Origin: Schizochytrium sp. TIO01
Lineage: Eukaryota > Sar > Bigyra > Thraustochytrida > Thraustochytriidae
Assembly (NCBI GenBank): GCA_004764695.1
Contig: SMSO01000025.1
Location: forward strand, 5,724,862 to 5,788,861
Direction: 5' to 3'
Length of the DNA stretch: 64,000 nt
In this document: positions 56,659 to 64,000 of the stretch, in pieces
Numbering within the stretch: the first letter of the stretch is position 1
Layout: each line of letters starts with the position of its first letter
The notes under the pieces: model-generated
Seen by the model: the letters and a program-made list of their open reading frames with translations, nothing else
Databases searched by the model: none
What the model was told of the DNA's origin: nothing
Made by a program: the position numbers and the translations under genes

Positions 56659-58617
56659 TTATTCTTGAGTTGTTGCTTTAAATGTGTTCCATGTCGACGT
56701 ATCGATTTGACGAAGCATCGGCAGCCTTTTGCGTTCACCATTTACAAATGAAAACCAGTTTTGATAGCTGCCTCTGTTTGGTTTGCTTGGTGCAATGGAA
56801 CCTAAAAGTAAAATTCGGATCAGGTCCTTTCCAGCGGCCGTCGATTGCTTTAAACAGAAGGAATTCTGTGCCCCATCTCCTGCATCAATCAGCCTGGCTA
56901 TTTCAGGAAAATGATCGGCACATACCTGTGGAAAGTCATCTCCGTGTTTTCTTTCCTTGAGCTTGGAAACTAATGCTTCCAAAAGTTCCTTCGGGTTGCC
57001 CTTTTGTTTAATTTCCACTCGGGCCACTTTCCTCTTTGCATCTTGCAATTCCCTCTCCAATTCTCTCACACGTTTCAGCAATAACTTTGGGTCAGACTTT
57101 TGTTGTGCCTTGTTGGCATTGATCATGTGCTGCTCCAACTCTTTTTGAAAGCCAGTGTCAATGGCAATGTCGACGCCACTTTGCACAAACCCAGCAGCTG
57201 TTGCCAAGTAATGAACACGTTCCCAGTAAGAAATTGTTGACGCATTTGGTATTTTTACCCAAAAGGACCACATTGAATGAGGAGAATCGTCTTTGTTTTG
57301 TCGACCAGACATGAGATATGGTGCAGTACTATTCAATGCACGGTGTTTCATCAAACTGTAGTTCTGTGCTTGTGTATCGTGTGCCCAGCCAATATATTCT
57401 TGTCGTTCCTTGGATGTTACACCAAGCCCACCAAGCACATTTTCGCAAATGACCCTGAAGATGTGCAATCGTTTTCCCCCCAGTCCGTCTTGCATTCCAC
57501 ACGCAATCGCTACCGCGTGGAGGACGGCAATGTATCGACGTTGGACCATTTTGCAAAAGTTTACTGGATCCTGACCAGACTTTCGGTTGAACCCTCTCGC
57601 AAATGGCTCCACTCTGCATGTTGGATTTTGTCGAACTGAGTTGAAGTATGTTGCCAAATGAACCAAGGTGCAAAGTTGCGGATCCTTGTGTGGTACAATT
57701 CGTACATAAACGACCTTTTCCACGTTCCTCACCGATCCGCACTTCTTTTCAATGCGTCTTAAAAGAAGGCCCCCGTCAGCTTGCTCCGTAAAGTCCTCAA
57801 AACAAACGTTTGCACCAGTGATTGAACGCATGCCAGTGTACCGCAACAGAGAAGAGTAGGCCAGTGTTCCCAGTAATATCTCCTTTAGCTCCTTGTCGTT
57901 CTTGTTGGCAATGACGGCCATTTCATTGAAAGACGAAATTGCAACAGTTGCATGACCTTTTCTGTTGTTACCCACGGACTCTAAATGCTGTCGAAACTCT
58001 TCTGGTGCTACTGTTGACATGTACCTGACAATGCTCTTCAATTTTGGTTCCAGCACTTCAAATTGTGTTGTTTTCACCTGTTGCAGTTTGTTAAGCCGTG
58101 ATACCTTTTTTGGTTGCCATTGTTCCTTTTCCAATCTTTGAATATGTTGTTTCATTCGATCAGAAATGTTGATCCCCCAAGTGCGCCAAATTTGGACATA
58201 CAGCCGAACCGTATGAAACGCAGATGCTTGATGGCCTTTCGCTTTGAGGTAGTTTGACATAAATGAGTTGGCATATCCATTCACAAGCTCTGTATTGTCA
58301 ATTGCCCATCGTCGAAATTGATTCCAAAAGATTTCTGACTCAATGACACCCTGTCGTTTGGCAACGAAATCTGACAAGTCTCTGACGCATCGAAGCAATC
58401 GTTTCTCGTGTTTGGTGCTGGCATGGTAAAAGTCGCGATCGTTCAACAATGCCTCGATTTCTTGTTCTGCTGTTAGAGTGGAATCATTACTCTCAGTGTC
58501 GCTTCTACTACTACAACTTTGGTGGTGCTGCATCGTGCCTTTTTGGGTTTTGATTTTGCTTGTTGAAACAACAACAACATGACTTGGAGCGACCATGATC
58601 GACCCATAACGCCACAT
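56659..58617 (-). CDS. tyrosine recombinase, Crypton-like
   Basis: 652 codons from the first ATG; the frame opens eight codons earlier only with GTG. After an N-terminal SAM-like helical region (about 60-170) comes the catalytic domain. The Arg is in YTGMRS (R264); the H-x-x-R box is in LHIFRV (H385, R388); then GWAHDTQAQNYSLM gives the Trp and the Tyr nucleophile (W411, Y420). So the R, H-x-x-R, H/W and Y residues are all present and in order. A Lys/Arg/Glu coiled coil follows (about 505-535), and the last 35 residues (W-F-x-F-V-N-G...W-x-x-F-K) recall the GCR1-type DNA-binding tail of Cryptons. These enzymes cut and paste a circular DNA intermediate. The frame is intact, so the element may be active. 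A captain-type or virus-like integrase is the alternative. Confidence 0.78.
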   Translation of the reverse strand: MWRYGSIMVAPSHVVVVSTSKIKTQKGTMQHHQSCSSRSDTESNDSTLTAEQEIEALLNDRDFYHASTKHEKRLLRCVRDLSDFVAKRQGVIESEIFWNQFRRWAIDNTELVNGYANSFMSNYLKAKGHQASAFHTVRLYVQIWRTWGINISDRMKQHIQRLEKEQWQPKKVSRLNKLQQVKTTQFEVLEPKLKSIVRYMSTVAPEEFRQHLESVGNNRKGHATVAISSFNEMAVIANKNDKELKEILLGTLAYSSLLRYTGMRSITGANVCFEDFTEQADGGLLLRRIEKKCGSVRNVEKVVYVRIVPHKDPQLCTLVHLATYFNSVRQNPTCRVEPFARGFNRKSGQDPVNFCKMVQRRYIAVLHAVAIACGMQDGLGGKRLHIFRVICENVLGGLGVTSKERQEYIGWAHDTQAQNYSLMKHRALNSTAPYLMSGRQNKDDSPHSMWSFWVKIPNASTISYWERVHYLATAAGFVQSGVDIAIDTGFQKELEQHMINANKAQQKSDPKLLLKRVRELERELQDAKRKVARVEIKQKGNPKELLEALVSKLKERKHGDDFPQVCADHFPEIARLIDAGDGAQNSFCLKQSTAAGKDLIRILLLGSIAPSKPNRGSYQNWFSFVNGERKRLPMLRQIDTSTWNTFKATTQE

Positions 58618-58653
58618 GGCAGAACCTTTACCAATCGCCACCTACCTGTTACA

Positions 58654-58838
58654 CCGTCACGCCTCTTTATTGTATGGCAATGCCCCGTGACAGCTTGGTT
58701 CAAAACCATCATTTGACGGTGACAATTGTCGAAATGACAGTCCCCACCTTAGATCACGCAAACTGTCACGCACCATTGAACCATCACGCTTTGACGGCGT
58801 AACGTCACGCTGTCATTCTGCATCATGGCAAAGTGTCA
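58654..58838. repeat. cluster of TGTCAC/CGTGACA-type motifs upstream of the recombinase gene
   Basis: About ten short motifs in both orientations within 185 bp: CCGTCACGCC, CCGTGACAG, GACGGTGACA, ATGACAG, ATCACGCA, CTGTCACGC, CATCACGC, ACGTCACGC, CTGTCATTC and GTGTCAC. The segment lies between the stop of the methyltransferase gene and the start of the recombinase gene. It suggests repeated binding sites for an element protein (recombinase, zinc-finger protein or regulator). Confidence 0.7.
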
Positions 58839-58841
58839 CTA

Positions 58842-59366
58842 TCATTCTGTTGGAAAGTTGATGTCACGAGTTAGTCCAAGTCCCACACAAATCCATGCGA
58901 CATCGAACGATGCTGACTTACCTGCCCTTCCTGTTCTTGGGTCCAGGAAAGCACACCTCTTGCTATGAATGACCAACTGAACAGGGTGCTCCATACAGTA
59001 CTCTCGAAAGTACTTGGTGAACAACACTGGAGCTGGCAACAAGAGAGCGACATCGTGCATGCCTAGTGACTCGAGATGGCTCAAGATTTGTCTCTTGATG
59101 CTGAACGGTGGATTGCTCACCAACACCACTTTCATTCCTGGCGGTGGCACTGGAACAGTCTGCTTGAAAAAGTCGGCATGGTTCCCGTTAGTCACTTTAA
59201 AGCCTTGGCTTTGCATATGTTTTGTACTGTGACCACTGCCCACGAACGGCTCCCAGATGTAGTGGGTCGATCGATCAAGATGCTCCAACATCATGTTCAA
59301 ACTTCTAACTGGTGTTTCGTAGAGATCGTTTTGCTTTGGCTGTGCAGCTCTTGTGTATATTGACAT
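58842..59366 (-). CDS. DNA N6-adenine methyltransferase (phage Dam-like)
   Basis: 174 codons. An N-D-L-Y-E-T-P element (13-19) leads into the SAM-binding motif I, EPFVGSG (39-45). Catalytic motif IV, SNPPFS (84-89), is of the (D/N)PPF type that methylates adenine in DNA. A PAPVLF stretch follows, where phage enzymes carry their PL-like motif V. The size equals stand-alone phage Dam enzymes, and no target-recognition domain or restriction endonuclease is next to it. It is on the same strand as the recombinase, whose ATG lies 224 bp further on. Such enzymes are rare in nuclear genes but frequent in viruses and some mobile elements, so I take it as element cargo. The target site is unknown. Confidence 0.75.
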   Translation of the reverse strand: MSIYTRAAQPKQNDLYETPVRSLNMMLEHLDRSTHYIWEPFVGSGHSTKHMQSQGFKVTNGNHADFFKQTVPVPPPGMKVVLVSNPPFSIKRQILSHLESLGMHDVALLLPAPVLFTKYFREYCMEHPVQLVIHSKRCAFLDPRTGRAGKSASFDVAWICVGLGLTRDINFPTE

Positions 59367-59592
59367 TTGAGCGTCTTCATGGTCGCTGGCTTGTTTTGGA
59401 TATATGTTTCTTTCGACTCACGTTGCCTTCCTTCACCCACCTCTTCATACTGTCGGGGCTTCGGTGGAACCTATGAGGAGTGTTCGGTGAAATTATTTCT
59501 CCGACGAGAGCCACGGTGAAGAAAGGAGAAGCTCGTGTGCAGAGGTGGAACGACGAGCAACAGTCAACAGTTCTCAAACACTAGCGGGGAGG

Positions 59593-61089
59593 ATGGGCAC
59601 AACACAATCAGGTACTGCCGCGGGAGAGGGAGGAGTTGGTGGCGATGCCGCACCAGAGCAACCACGGACGATGGAGTCGATGATGAAGGCACTGCATGGC
59701 GATCCTGAGGTCGAGCGCCAAAGGGTCATCAGCCTGCTCGGGCTGGACGTTGGTGAAGGCAAAGACGAAGTCATTTGGCTGGACAAGAGTCTTGGGCTAC
59801 AGTCAAGGTGCTTCCTTGTCCGCGGAGAGCGATGGAAGGGCCGCGGCAAGCAACCGGTGGTGGATCCAACAGTTGGCACTGCCTTCGTTAAAGTGTTGCC
59901 AAGGTGGAACATCAAGGACATGATTGCTGATATCAGGAGGGCTGCACGGGACGATGCAGAAAAGGCCGCTCGGGCGTTGGGCAAGACAGAGGAGGAGGTG
60001 AAGGCCGCTGGCGAACAAGCTAGCGAGGAGGTTGACGTGGTGGAGTTTACGGAGCCATCGCTTCAGATGGTCCGAGAGCGACATGTATTGCGCGCCTGGC
60101 AGGCAGCTGAAGAGGCTGGTGAGCTTAAGCTACCTGAGGATTCGTTGCTGGTCATTCCAAGATTGTTTGACAACGTTTTCACAGGACCGGATAGCACAAA
60201 GGAAGAGGACAAGCCGACGATGTTGGTCTTTGAAGACTTGGTAGCGGCAGGATTTGAGGTTCGTAGTTACAAAGAGGCTATTTCTGTGGAAGACGCCGTC
60301 GCCGTCAGCGGTGCTCTAGCAGATCTTCACGCGGCATTGTGGAGAATCCGAGAGCGGCTTGGTTTTGGTGACTCAGTACTAGACATTGGGACAGCAGCAA
60401 CAGCTACTCCATCTGCGATAGCAAATAGAGAAAGCGGTCCGGGAAAGTACGAGAGGATGCTGAGACAGAGCCTGGATAAGTTCCGGCAGGTGCAAGTGTA
60501 CAAAAAACTCGTAGAAATGGTGGAGCCTATTGTCCCCGATATCGTCGCTGCTGCTGGAGACAAGGACGTGAAACCCCAAATGCTCTGCCATGGAGACCCA
60601 TGGGCACACAATGTGATGCTGCGGCGCGACATAACTACCGGAAAGGTGAACGGCGTGGCATTTGTGGATCTAGGCAATGTCAGAATGGCTCACCCGTTGG
60701 AGGACTTTTTTTGTTTTGTTGGAACAATGTCAAGCAGAGAGGTTCTACAACGAAAGGTCTTGACAAAATCTGCTGCCGCTTCCGAGTACGATTCAAGGCT
60801 TTTGAGTCAACTACCTCTTTCGGATTTGGGCTTCGAAGACGGTGTCTATTGTGACATTTTTTCTCCTCGGGCAGTAGAGCATGCAAGGGCGACCATGTTG
60901 GTTTACTTTTTCGACTCAGACATTTGGTGGGTAGCGAACTCAACCGGGAACCCAGAGCCCTCTGAGCGTCAGGCCGCTGCGTTTATGGCAACTGCAACTG
61001 TCCTAGGTAGATCTCAAAACACGTGTGCTGAGGTCGACACTAGTCACAGCGATATTAAAACCATGCCGCTACGGCAACGAAAGTATTGA
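59593..61089 (+). CDS. APH/choline-kinase-like phosphotransferase (CHK/EcKinase type)
   Basis: 498 codons from the first ATG (the open frame continues 16 codons upstream to a GTG, rejected). The N-terminal 30 residues are Gly/Ala-rich. The N-lobe has a likely ATP-binding Lys (AFVKVLPRW; K100) and LVFEDL (211-216), the hinge seen in the choline-kinase-like family. The C-lobe has the Brenner box CHGDPWAHN (332-340; catalytic Asp and Asn) and FVDLGNVRMAHPLEDFF (357-373), which replaces DFG. The family phosphorylates small hydroxylated compounds (choline, aminoglycosides, ecdysteroids). The substrate here is unknown. It is divergent from the methyltransferase gene (226-bp spacer). Its C/G-richer codons look like host genes, so it may not belong to the element. 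Confidence 0.75.
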   Translation: MGTTQSGTAAGEGGVGGDAAPEQPRTMESMMKALHGDPEVERQRVISLLGLDVGEGKDEVIWLDKSLGLQSRCFLVRGERWKGRGKQPVVDPTVGTAFVKVLPRWNIKDMIADIRRAARDDAEKAARALGKTEEEVKAAGEQASEEVDVVEFTEPSLQMVRERHVLRAWQAAEEAGELKLPEDSLLVIPRLFDNVFTGPDSTKEEDKPTMLVFEDLVAAGFEVRSYKEAISVEDAVAVSGALADLHAALWRIRERLGFGDSVLDIGTAATATPSAIANRESGPGKYERMLRQSLDKFRQVQVYKKLVEMVEPIVPDIVAAAGDKDVKPQMLCHGDPWAHNVMLRRDITTGKVNGVAFVDLGNVRMAHPLEDFFCFVGTMSSREVLQRKVLTKSAAASEYDSRLLSQLPLSDLGFEDGVYCDIFSPRAVEHARATMLVYFFDSDIWWVANSTGNPEPSERQAAAFMATATVLGRSQNTCAEVDTSHSDIKTMPLRQRKY

Positions 61090-61145
61090 TTCTCTTTTGA
61101 TTACAAGCAATGTAAAATGATTTTTTTGTGCAATAATATCTATTC

Positions 61146-61388
61146 TTAGACCAAATCTTCTGCGATGGACTCAACCGATGGAGCATGCACTTGTCCATCT
61201 GAACTGTCCCGCACGAGTTGTGGTAGTTCCTGTCGAAAATTCCGCGCAGCCTCTGAGTTCAGGTCATCAGCAAAGTACTTTTTGTAGAGCGCATAAGCAC
61301 CAGCAGTCATCAGTCCCTTCAAGAGAATCGACGCGTGAACTGCCAAGTCGACCCCAGCCTTGGTCAACTCTTCTGAAGGAGAAGACAT
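61146..61388 (-). CDS. small protein with one hydrophobic segment, unknown
   Basis: 80 codons with an ATG start. No family recognised. Residues 12-35 form an Ala/Leu-rich helix (VDLAVHASILLKGLMTAGAY) that could cross or lie on a membrane, followed by a charged tail ending ESIAEDLV. It converges on the kinase gene (56 bp between stops) and shares a divergent promoter region with the dynamin fragment. Confidence 0.45.
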   Translation of the reverse strand: MSSPSEELTKAGVDLAVHASILLKGLMTAGAYALYKKYFADDLNSEAARNFRQELPQLVRDSSDGQVHAPSVESIAEDLV

Positions 61389-61846
61389 CTTCGCAACAGC
61401 GCCAGATTAAAAAAAACAAGCGTTGCCACGTCGCTCTTCACGATGCGCAAAATGGAACAGGTCCACAGAGCGGAAGGTCAATGTTCAACCAACCTACTTG
61501 TGATGATGCTGATGAAACCAACCTTCCAATCGATTTATTAGTCCCCAAACTTGTTCTGATGAGCTCAGCTATGGGCTTGCCCAACCACTTCGTGTCCGTC
61601 TCGTGGTCCTTGCCCGCTCACCCTCTCCGAAGCGCTGCCTGCTTACCTTCCCTTCCCTTCTTCGAGTTTTCGTGTGCACAACGTCGGCTTTTTCAGTTTT
61701 CCCGAAATTTTGGCATTAGTTACTCCGGAGTTGAGGAGAGGATGGACGGAGAGAAAGGCACTGCGACGGACGCTCAACGAGAGAGTGAGCGAGCGGAGGT
61801 GGCGACAGACACGCAGCGCGGCCAGTGAATAGAGACGAAAAACAAG
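61389..61846. other. divergent promoter region
   Basis: 458 bp between the small minus-strand gene and the dynamin-like frame. Open frames crossing it have no domain. Confidence 0.5.
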
Positions 61847-62158
61847 ATGGCCGCTCGTCCCGATGATGAGCTTTCCAAGAGGTTTGACGAGCACGTGAAG
61901 CCCCTTTTGGCAATCAACGACAAACTCCGAAAGCTAACAAAACTTGAGGATGATATCAACACGTCGACGATCGTGGCTGTTGGAGACCAGTCGCACGGAA
62001 AGAGCTCCGTGATCGAAGCCCTTAGCGGTGTTCTTTTGCCGCGTGGACAAGGTATGAAAACCAAGCTGCCCTTGAGTCTACATCTCCGTGATGCAGCAGA
62101 GGAGAAGGCAGTGATACGCTTTGCCGGCTGGCATACAAATTGCGCTGTGCTTTGTTAA
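61847..62158 (+). pseudogene. truncated dynamin-family GTPase (N-terminal fragment)
   Basis: 103 codons with an ATG start. Residues 1-94 match the start of a dynamin GTPase domain: a helix with F-x-x-x-V-x-P-L-L, then VAVGDQSHGKSSVIEALSG (P-loop G-D-Q-S-x-G-K-S-S), then LLPRGQGMKTKLPLSLHLRD with the switch-I Thr. After RFAG the frame leaves the family and stops at once. A full dynamin has 600-900 residues, and the DxPG, NKxD, middle and GED regions are all missing. A piece that looks like the next part of the domain lies immediately downstream on the other strand. So the gene was cut and partly inverted. An unrecognised intron is a weaker alternative. Confidence 0.65.
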
Positions 62159-62265
62159 TTTCCGCCGCAATTTCTTGACCGCTAGTGGTTTTGATCTGTT
62201 CTTCCATGTCCATGTTTCACAACGTTAGGTTCTGCCTCAACTTTAAGCTTCACGGTTTGTGGAGA
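62115..62265 (-). pseudogene. possible inverted dynamin fragment
   Basis: On the minus strand, KLKVEAEPNVVK and, one base out of frame, a stretch with EIAAEINKAQRNL resemble the segment that follows switch I in dynamins (E-I-x-x-x-I-x-x-A-Q). It is the part expected to follow the plus-strand fragment, but it points the other way. The join lies within TTTGCCGGCTGGCA, which contains the palindrome GCCGGC. The match is short and rests on pattern memory. Confidence 0.4.
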
Positions 62266-62417
62266 TTACTAGCAGGTTAAATTTTCATATTCCGATTACT
62301 AACTAACATGTAACGTATCATGTTTAATGAACATTTAGGAACATCTAGAAACATTAGTTGTTCTGAGATTACATTAGTGCGGTTCCCCTCGACATTGGTC
62401 GGTTCCCTTACAATGGG
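62266..62417. other. spacer before right direct repeat
   Basis: AT-rich, with no gene seen. A short imperfect duplication of AACAT-TAG-type words is visible near 62,326-62,356. Confidence 0.4.
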
Positions 62418-62504
62418 AACAGGACCTTGAATGGTACCATCAATGACATCTTTATTTGGCCAAAAAATGGACATTTTGGTGGTCGTTTGTGTCAAAATTT
62501 AAAA
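62418..62504 (+). repeat. 87-bp direct repeat, right copy
   Basis: The same sequence as 54431-54517 apart from an 8-base stretch. It lies between the broken dynamin gene and the leucine-rich-repeat gene. Confidence 0.9.
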
Positions 62505-62607
62505 TCAGACCATGGGCGCACCTCTGTCATCGACTTGCAGCTTTACGTCCAGCAGGTTCGAAACCTTCTGCAACGACTGGGGCTGCGCCACGAGCTTAGC
62601 TGAAGGG

Positions 62608-62614
62608 ATATAAG
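62608..62614 (+). promoter_or_regulatory. TATA-like box of the leucine-rich-repeat gene
   Basis: GGATATAAGC places a TATAA about 43 bp before the start codon at 62656. Confidence 0.45.
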
Positions 62615-62655
62615 CACGCGTACGCTGGTTCAGGTATAGATCTTTACTTGCTGCG

Positions 62656-62732
62656 ATGTCGGACCACCCAAGTGTTGTCGCTGCCCTTGAACAGCTTCAG
62701 AATGGTGCTACTATTTTAGAGTAAGTTAACAC

Positions 62733-62765
<33 letters not shown>

Positions 62766-63136
62766 ATTGCTTTGCACGGTGTTGCTTTTGTTGTTATTGT
62801 ATTGCAAGTTTATGCAATGGCTGGTTTGTTTGTTTGTTTGTTTGATGGATGGATGGATGGATGGATGGATGAATGGATAAGTTGTCTGTTTGAGTGAGTA
62901 TACATCCATCGAACAAAGAGCCAAATGACAACACAACAAAAATAAATCCTGAAACCCAACCTAGATCACTCACGTCCATGCATGCATGCGTGCATCTATT
63001 GCAATATGTAACGTGTAATATATTCCTTGCCATCATTCAATCAAATCGACAGTCTTGAAAGCAACTATATCGGCGACGAGGGCGCCAAGGCAGTGGCTGC
63101 TGCGCTGAAAGAGAACCGGTCGCTGACATCACTATC
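62656..63136 (+). CDS. leucine-rich-repeat (RNI-like) gene, first two exons; 3' end not found
   Basis: Exon 1 (62656-62720) encodes MSDHPSVVAALEQLQNGATIL plus two bases. Intron 1 (62721-63052) begins GTAAGT and ends CGACAG. Exon 2 (63053-63136) is exactly 84 bp, 28 codons, in phase 2 at both ends. It encodes one ribonuclease-inhibitor-type repeat (L-E-S-N-Y-I-G-D-E-G-A-K-A-V-A-A-A-L) and is followed by GTAAGT. So one exon equals one repeat, as in NLRC3/RNI-like proteins. No further repeat exon could be found up to the window end: the gene either continues beyond it with a long intron or is broken. The function is probably protein binding. Confidence 0.65.
62801..62953. repeat. duplicated intron block, copy A (with TTTG and GATG tandem repeats)
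   Basis: Inside intron 1. It shares with 63222-63337 the words TTGCAAGTTTATGCAAT, GTTGTCTGTTTGAGTGAG, TATACATCCATCGAACAAAG and AAATGACAACACAACAAA. Copy A is longer because its TTTG and GATG arrays have more units. Confidence 0.9.
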
Positions 63137-63221
63137 GTAAGTTGTCTACGCAACACCGCAGCTCGTGGACTTGTTTGTACATGATGGTTGGTTTCTTGTT
63201 TGGTGGGTCGGTCGGTGTTGT

Positions 63222-63337
63222 TTTGCAAGTTTATGCAATCACTTGTTTGTTTGATGGATGGATGCGTTGTCTGTTTGAGTGAGTATACATCCATCGAACA
63301 AAGATCAAAATGACAACACAACAAAGATAAATGCTGA
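63222..63337. repeat. duplicated intron block, copy B
   Basis: Inside the second intron of the leucine-rich-repeat gene, same orientation as copy A. The unique words match nearly exactly, and only the tandem-repeat lengths differ. Confidence 0.9.
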
Positions 63338-64000
63338 GGTATCAGTACTTGCATGATAGCTGATGTTTGACACCATGGCATAATCGCTGTTGTGGTGTAA
63401 CACTGCATGTGATGCACCCATGATAAGAAACGAAGTGAACAGAATAAAGCAAAGGCGACAGCAGTTCCGAATCAACCTGATTCGACCTACAAGATCACGA
63501 TCTGTCCAAAGACAAGAACCCACTCTAGCCTCAACACCAACTAAGAACAACTATCTCTGACATGATAATCTCTAGGTAATCGCAAACCATGTTTAAGTAA
63601 GTATAGAGACGTTTTCTATGTTTAAGTTCTTCAATGGAACAGAGCAGCTGAGGGAATGCGGCGTCTTGTAACGGTTGACGTATTTATGAAAGCGGTCTGA
63701 TGGTTAAAAACTTCATCTTATCCAAGGTGAGACCCTGAATGAAATATTTTCGTATGGGATATTATTGCAGATCATCAGAAAAATTGGAGATCATTTTTTT
63801 TGTATTGGTGTGGTTCTAGTTCAGAAAAGATTCATATAGGACATTCATTTATGTTAAAAAGAAAGATATAGGTAGGCATATAATCATAGCACTTTATTCT
63901 AACTTCAAGTCCATTAGTCCGACTGTGTAGGTCACAAAAGCTTCACTTAAAAAGATTCACAACCCATCCTTGTATACTGTACTTGCTTGCAAACCATTCT
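63338..64000. other. right end, no gene seen
   Basis: Probably intron or 3' flank of the leucine-rich-repeat gene. No further repeat exon or other frame is recognised. Confidence 0.4.

Noticed and set aside
54431-62504. Integrated virus of the polinton-like or virophage type
   Set aside because: No capsid protein, packaging ATPase, protease or polymerase was seen and there are no long inverted terminal repeats; only integrase and methyltransferase are shared with such viruses.

Overview
The window looks like nuclear DNA of a unicellular eukaryote with widely spaced, intron-poor genes. Short introns with GT...AG borders can be seen in three genes, tRNA genes lack an encoded CCA, and the spacers are full of tetra-, penta- and hexanucleotide tandem repeats. 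The gene set is a fluoride exporter, a diaminopimelate-pathway enzyme, a GT90 glycosyltransferase, an armadillo protein with an EF-hand that may be flagellar, leucine-rich-repeat exons and a Crypton-like tyrosine recombinase. This fits a stramenopile, perhaps a thraustochytrid-like labyrinthulomycete; that placement is inference, not proof.

Layout. 1.6-4.0 kb: a REXO4-type exonuclease and a phospholipid N-methyltransferase. 10.4-14.4 kb: dihydrodipicolinate synthase and a long-chain polyprenyl diphosphate synthase with a likely mitochondrial presequence. 19.9-31 kb: an SDHAF1-like LYR protein, a two-exon F-box protein, a UBX protein, a two-domain FEX/CrcB fluoride channel, a GT90 enzyme and a small basic protein. 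39.3-48.9 kb: a lactonase-fold protein, cystathionine beta-synthase (with a tiny first exon found here) and an armadillo-like protein. Between these lie long stretches with no supported gene.

The accessory part is 49-64 kb. It begins with two near-identical tRNA-Thr(CGT) genes, followed by a decayed P-loop gene resembling the Crinkler/RHS family, with two in-frame TGA codons and two frame changes. Next comes a very compact cluster (54.6-59.4 kb): an unknown zinc-finger protein, a possible 70-residue protein, a CxxC-CxxC protein, a Crypton-like tyrosine recombinase and an N6-adenine DNA methyltransferase. Three gaps between reading frames are only 28 to 37 bp, against kilobases elsewhere. A 185-bp spacer in the cluster carries about ten TGTCAC-like motifs. 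An 87-bp sequence at 54,431 recurs in direct orientation at 62,418, bracketing this cluster plus an APH/choline-kinase-like gene, a small gene and a truncated dynamin gene. I read the cluster as a mobile element that has captured a DNA methyltransferase. Its ends are not proven.

The window ends in a leucine-rich-repeat gene in which an exon of exactly one 28-residue repeat lies between introns sharing a duplicated block, which suggests growth by exon-intron duplication.
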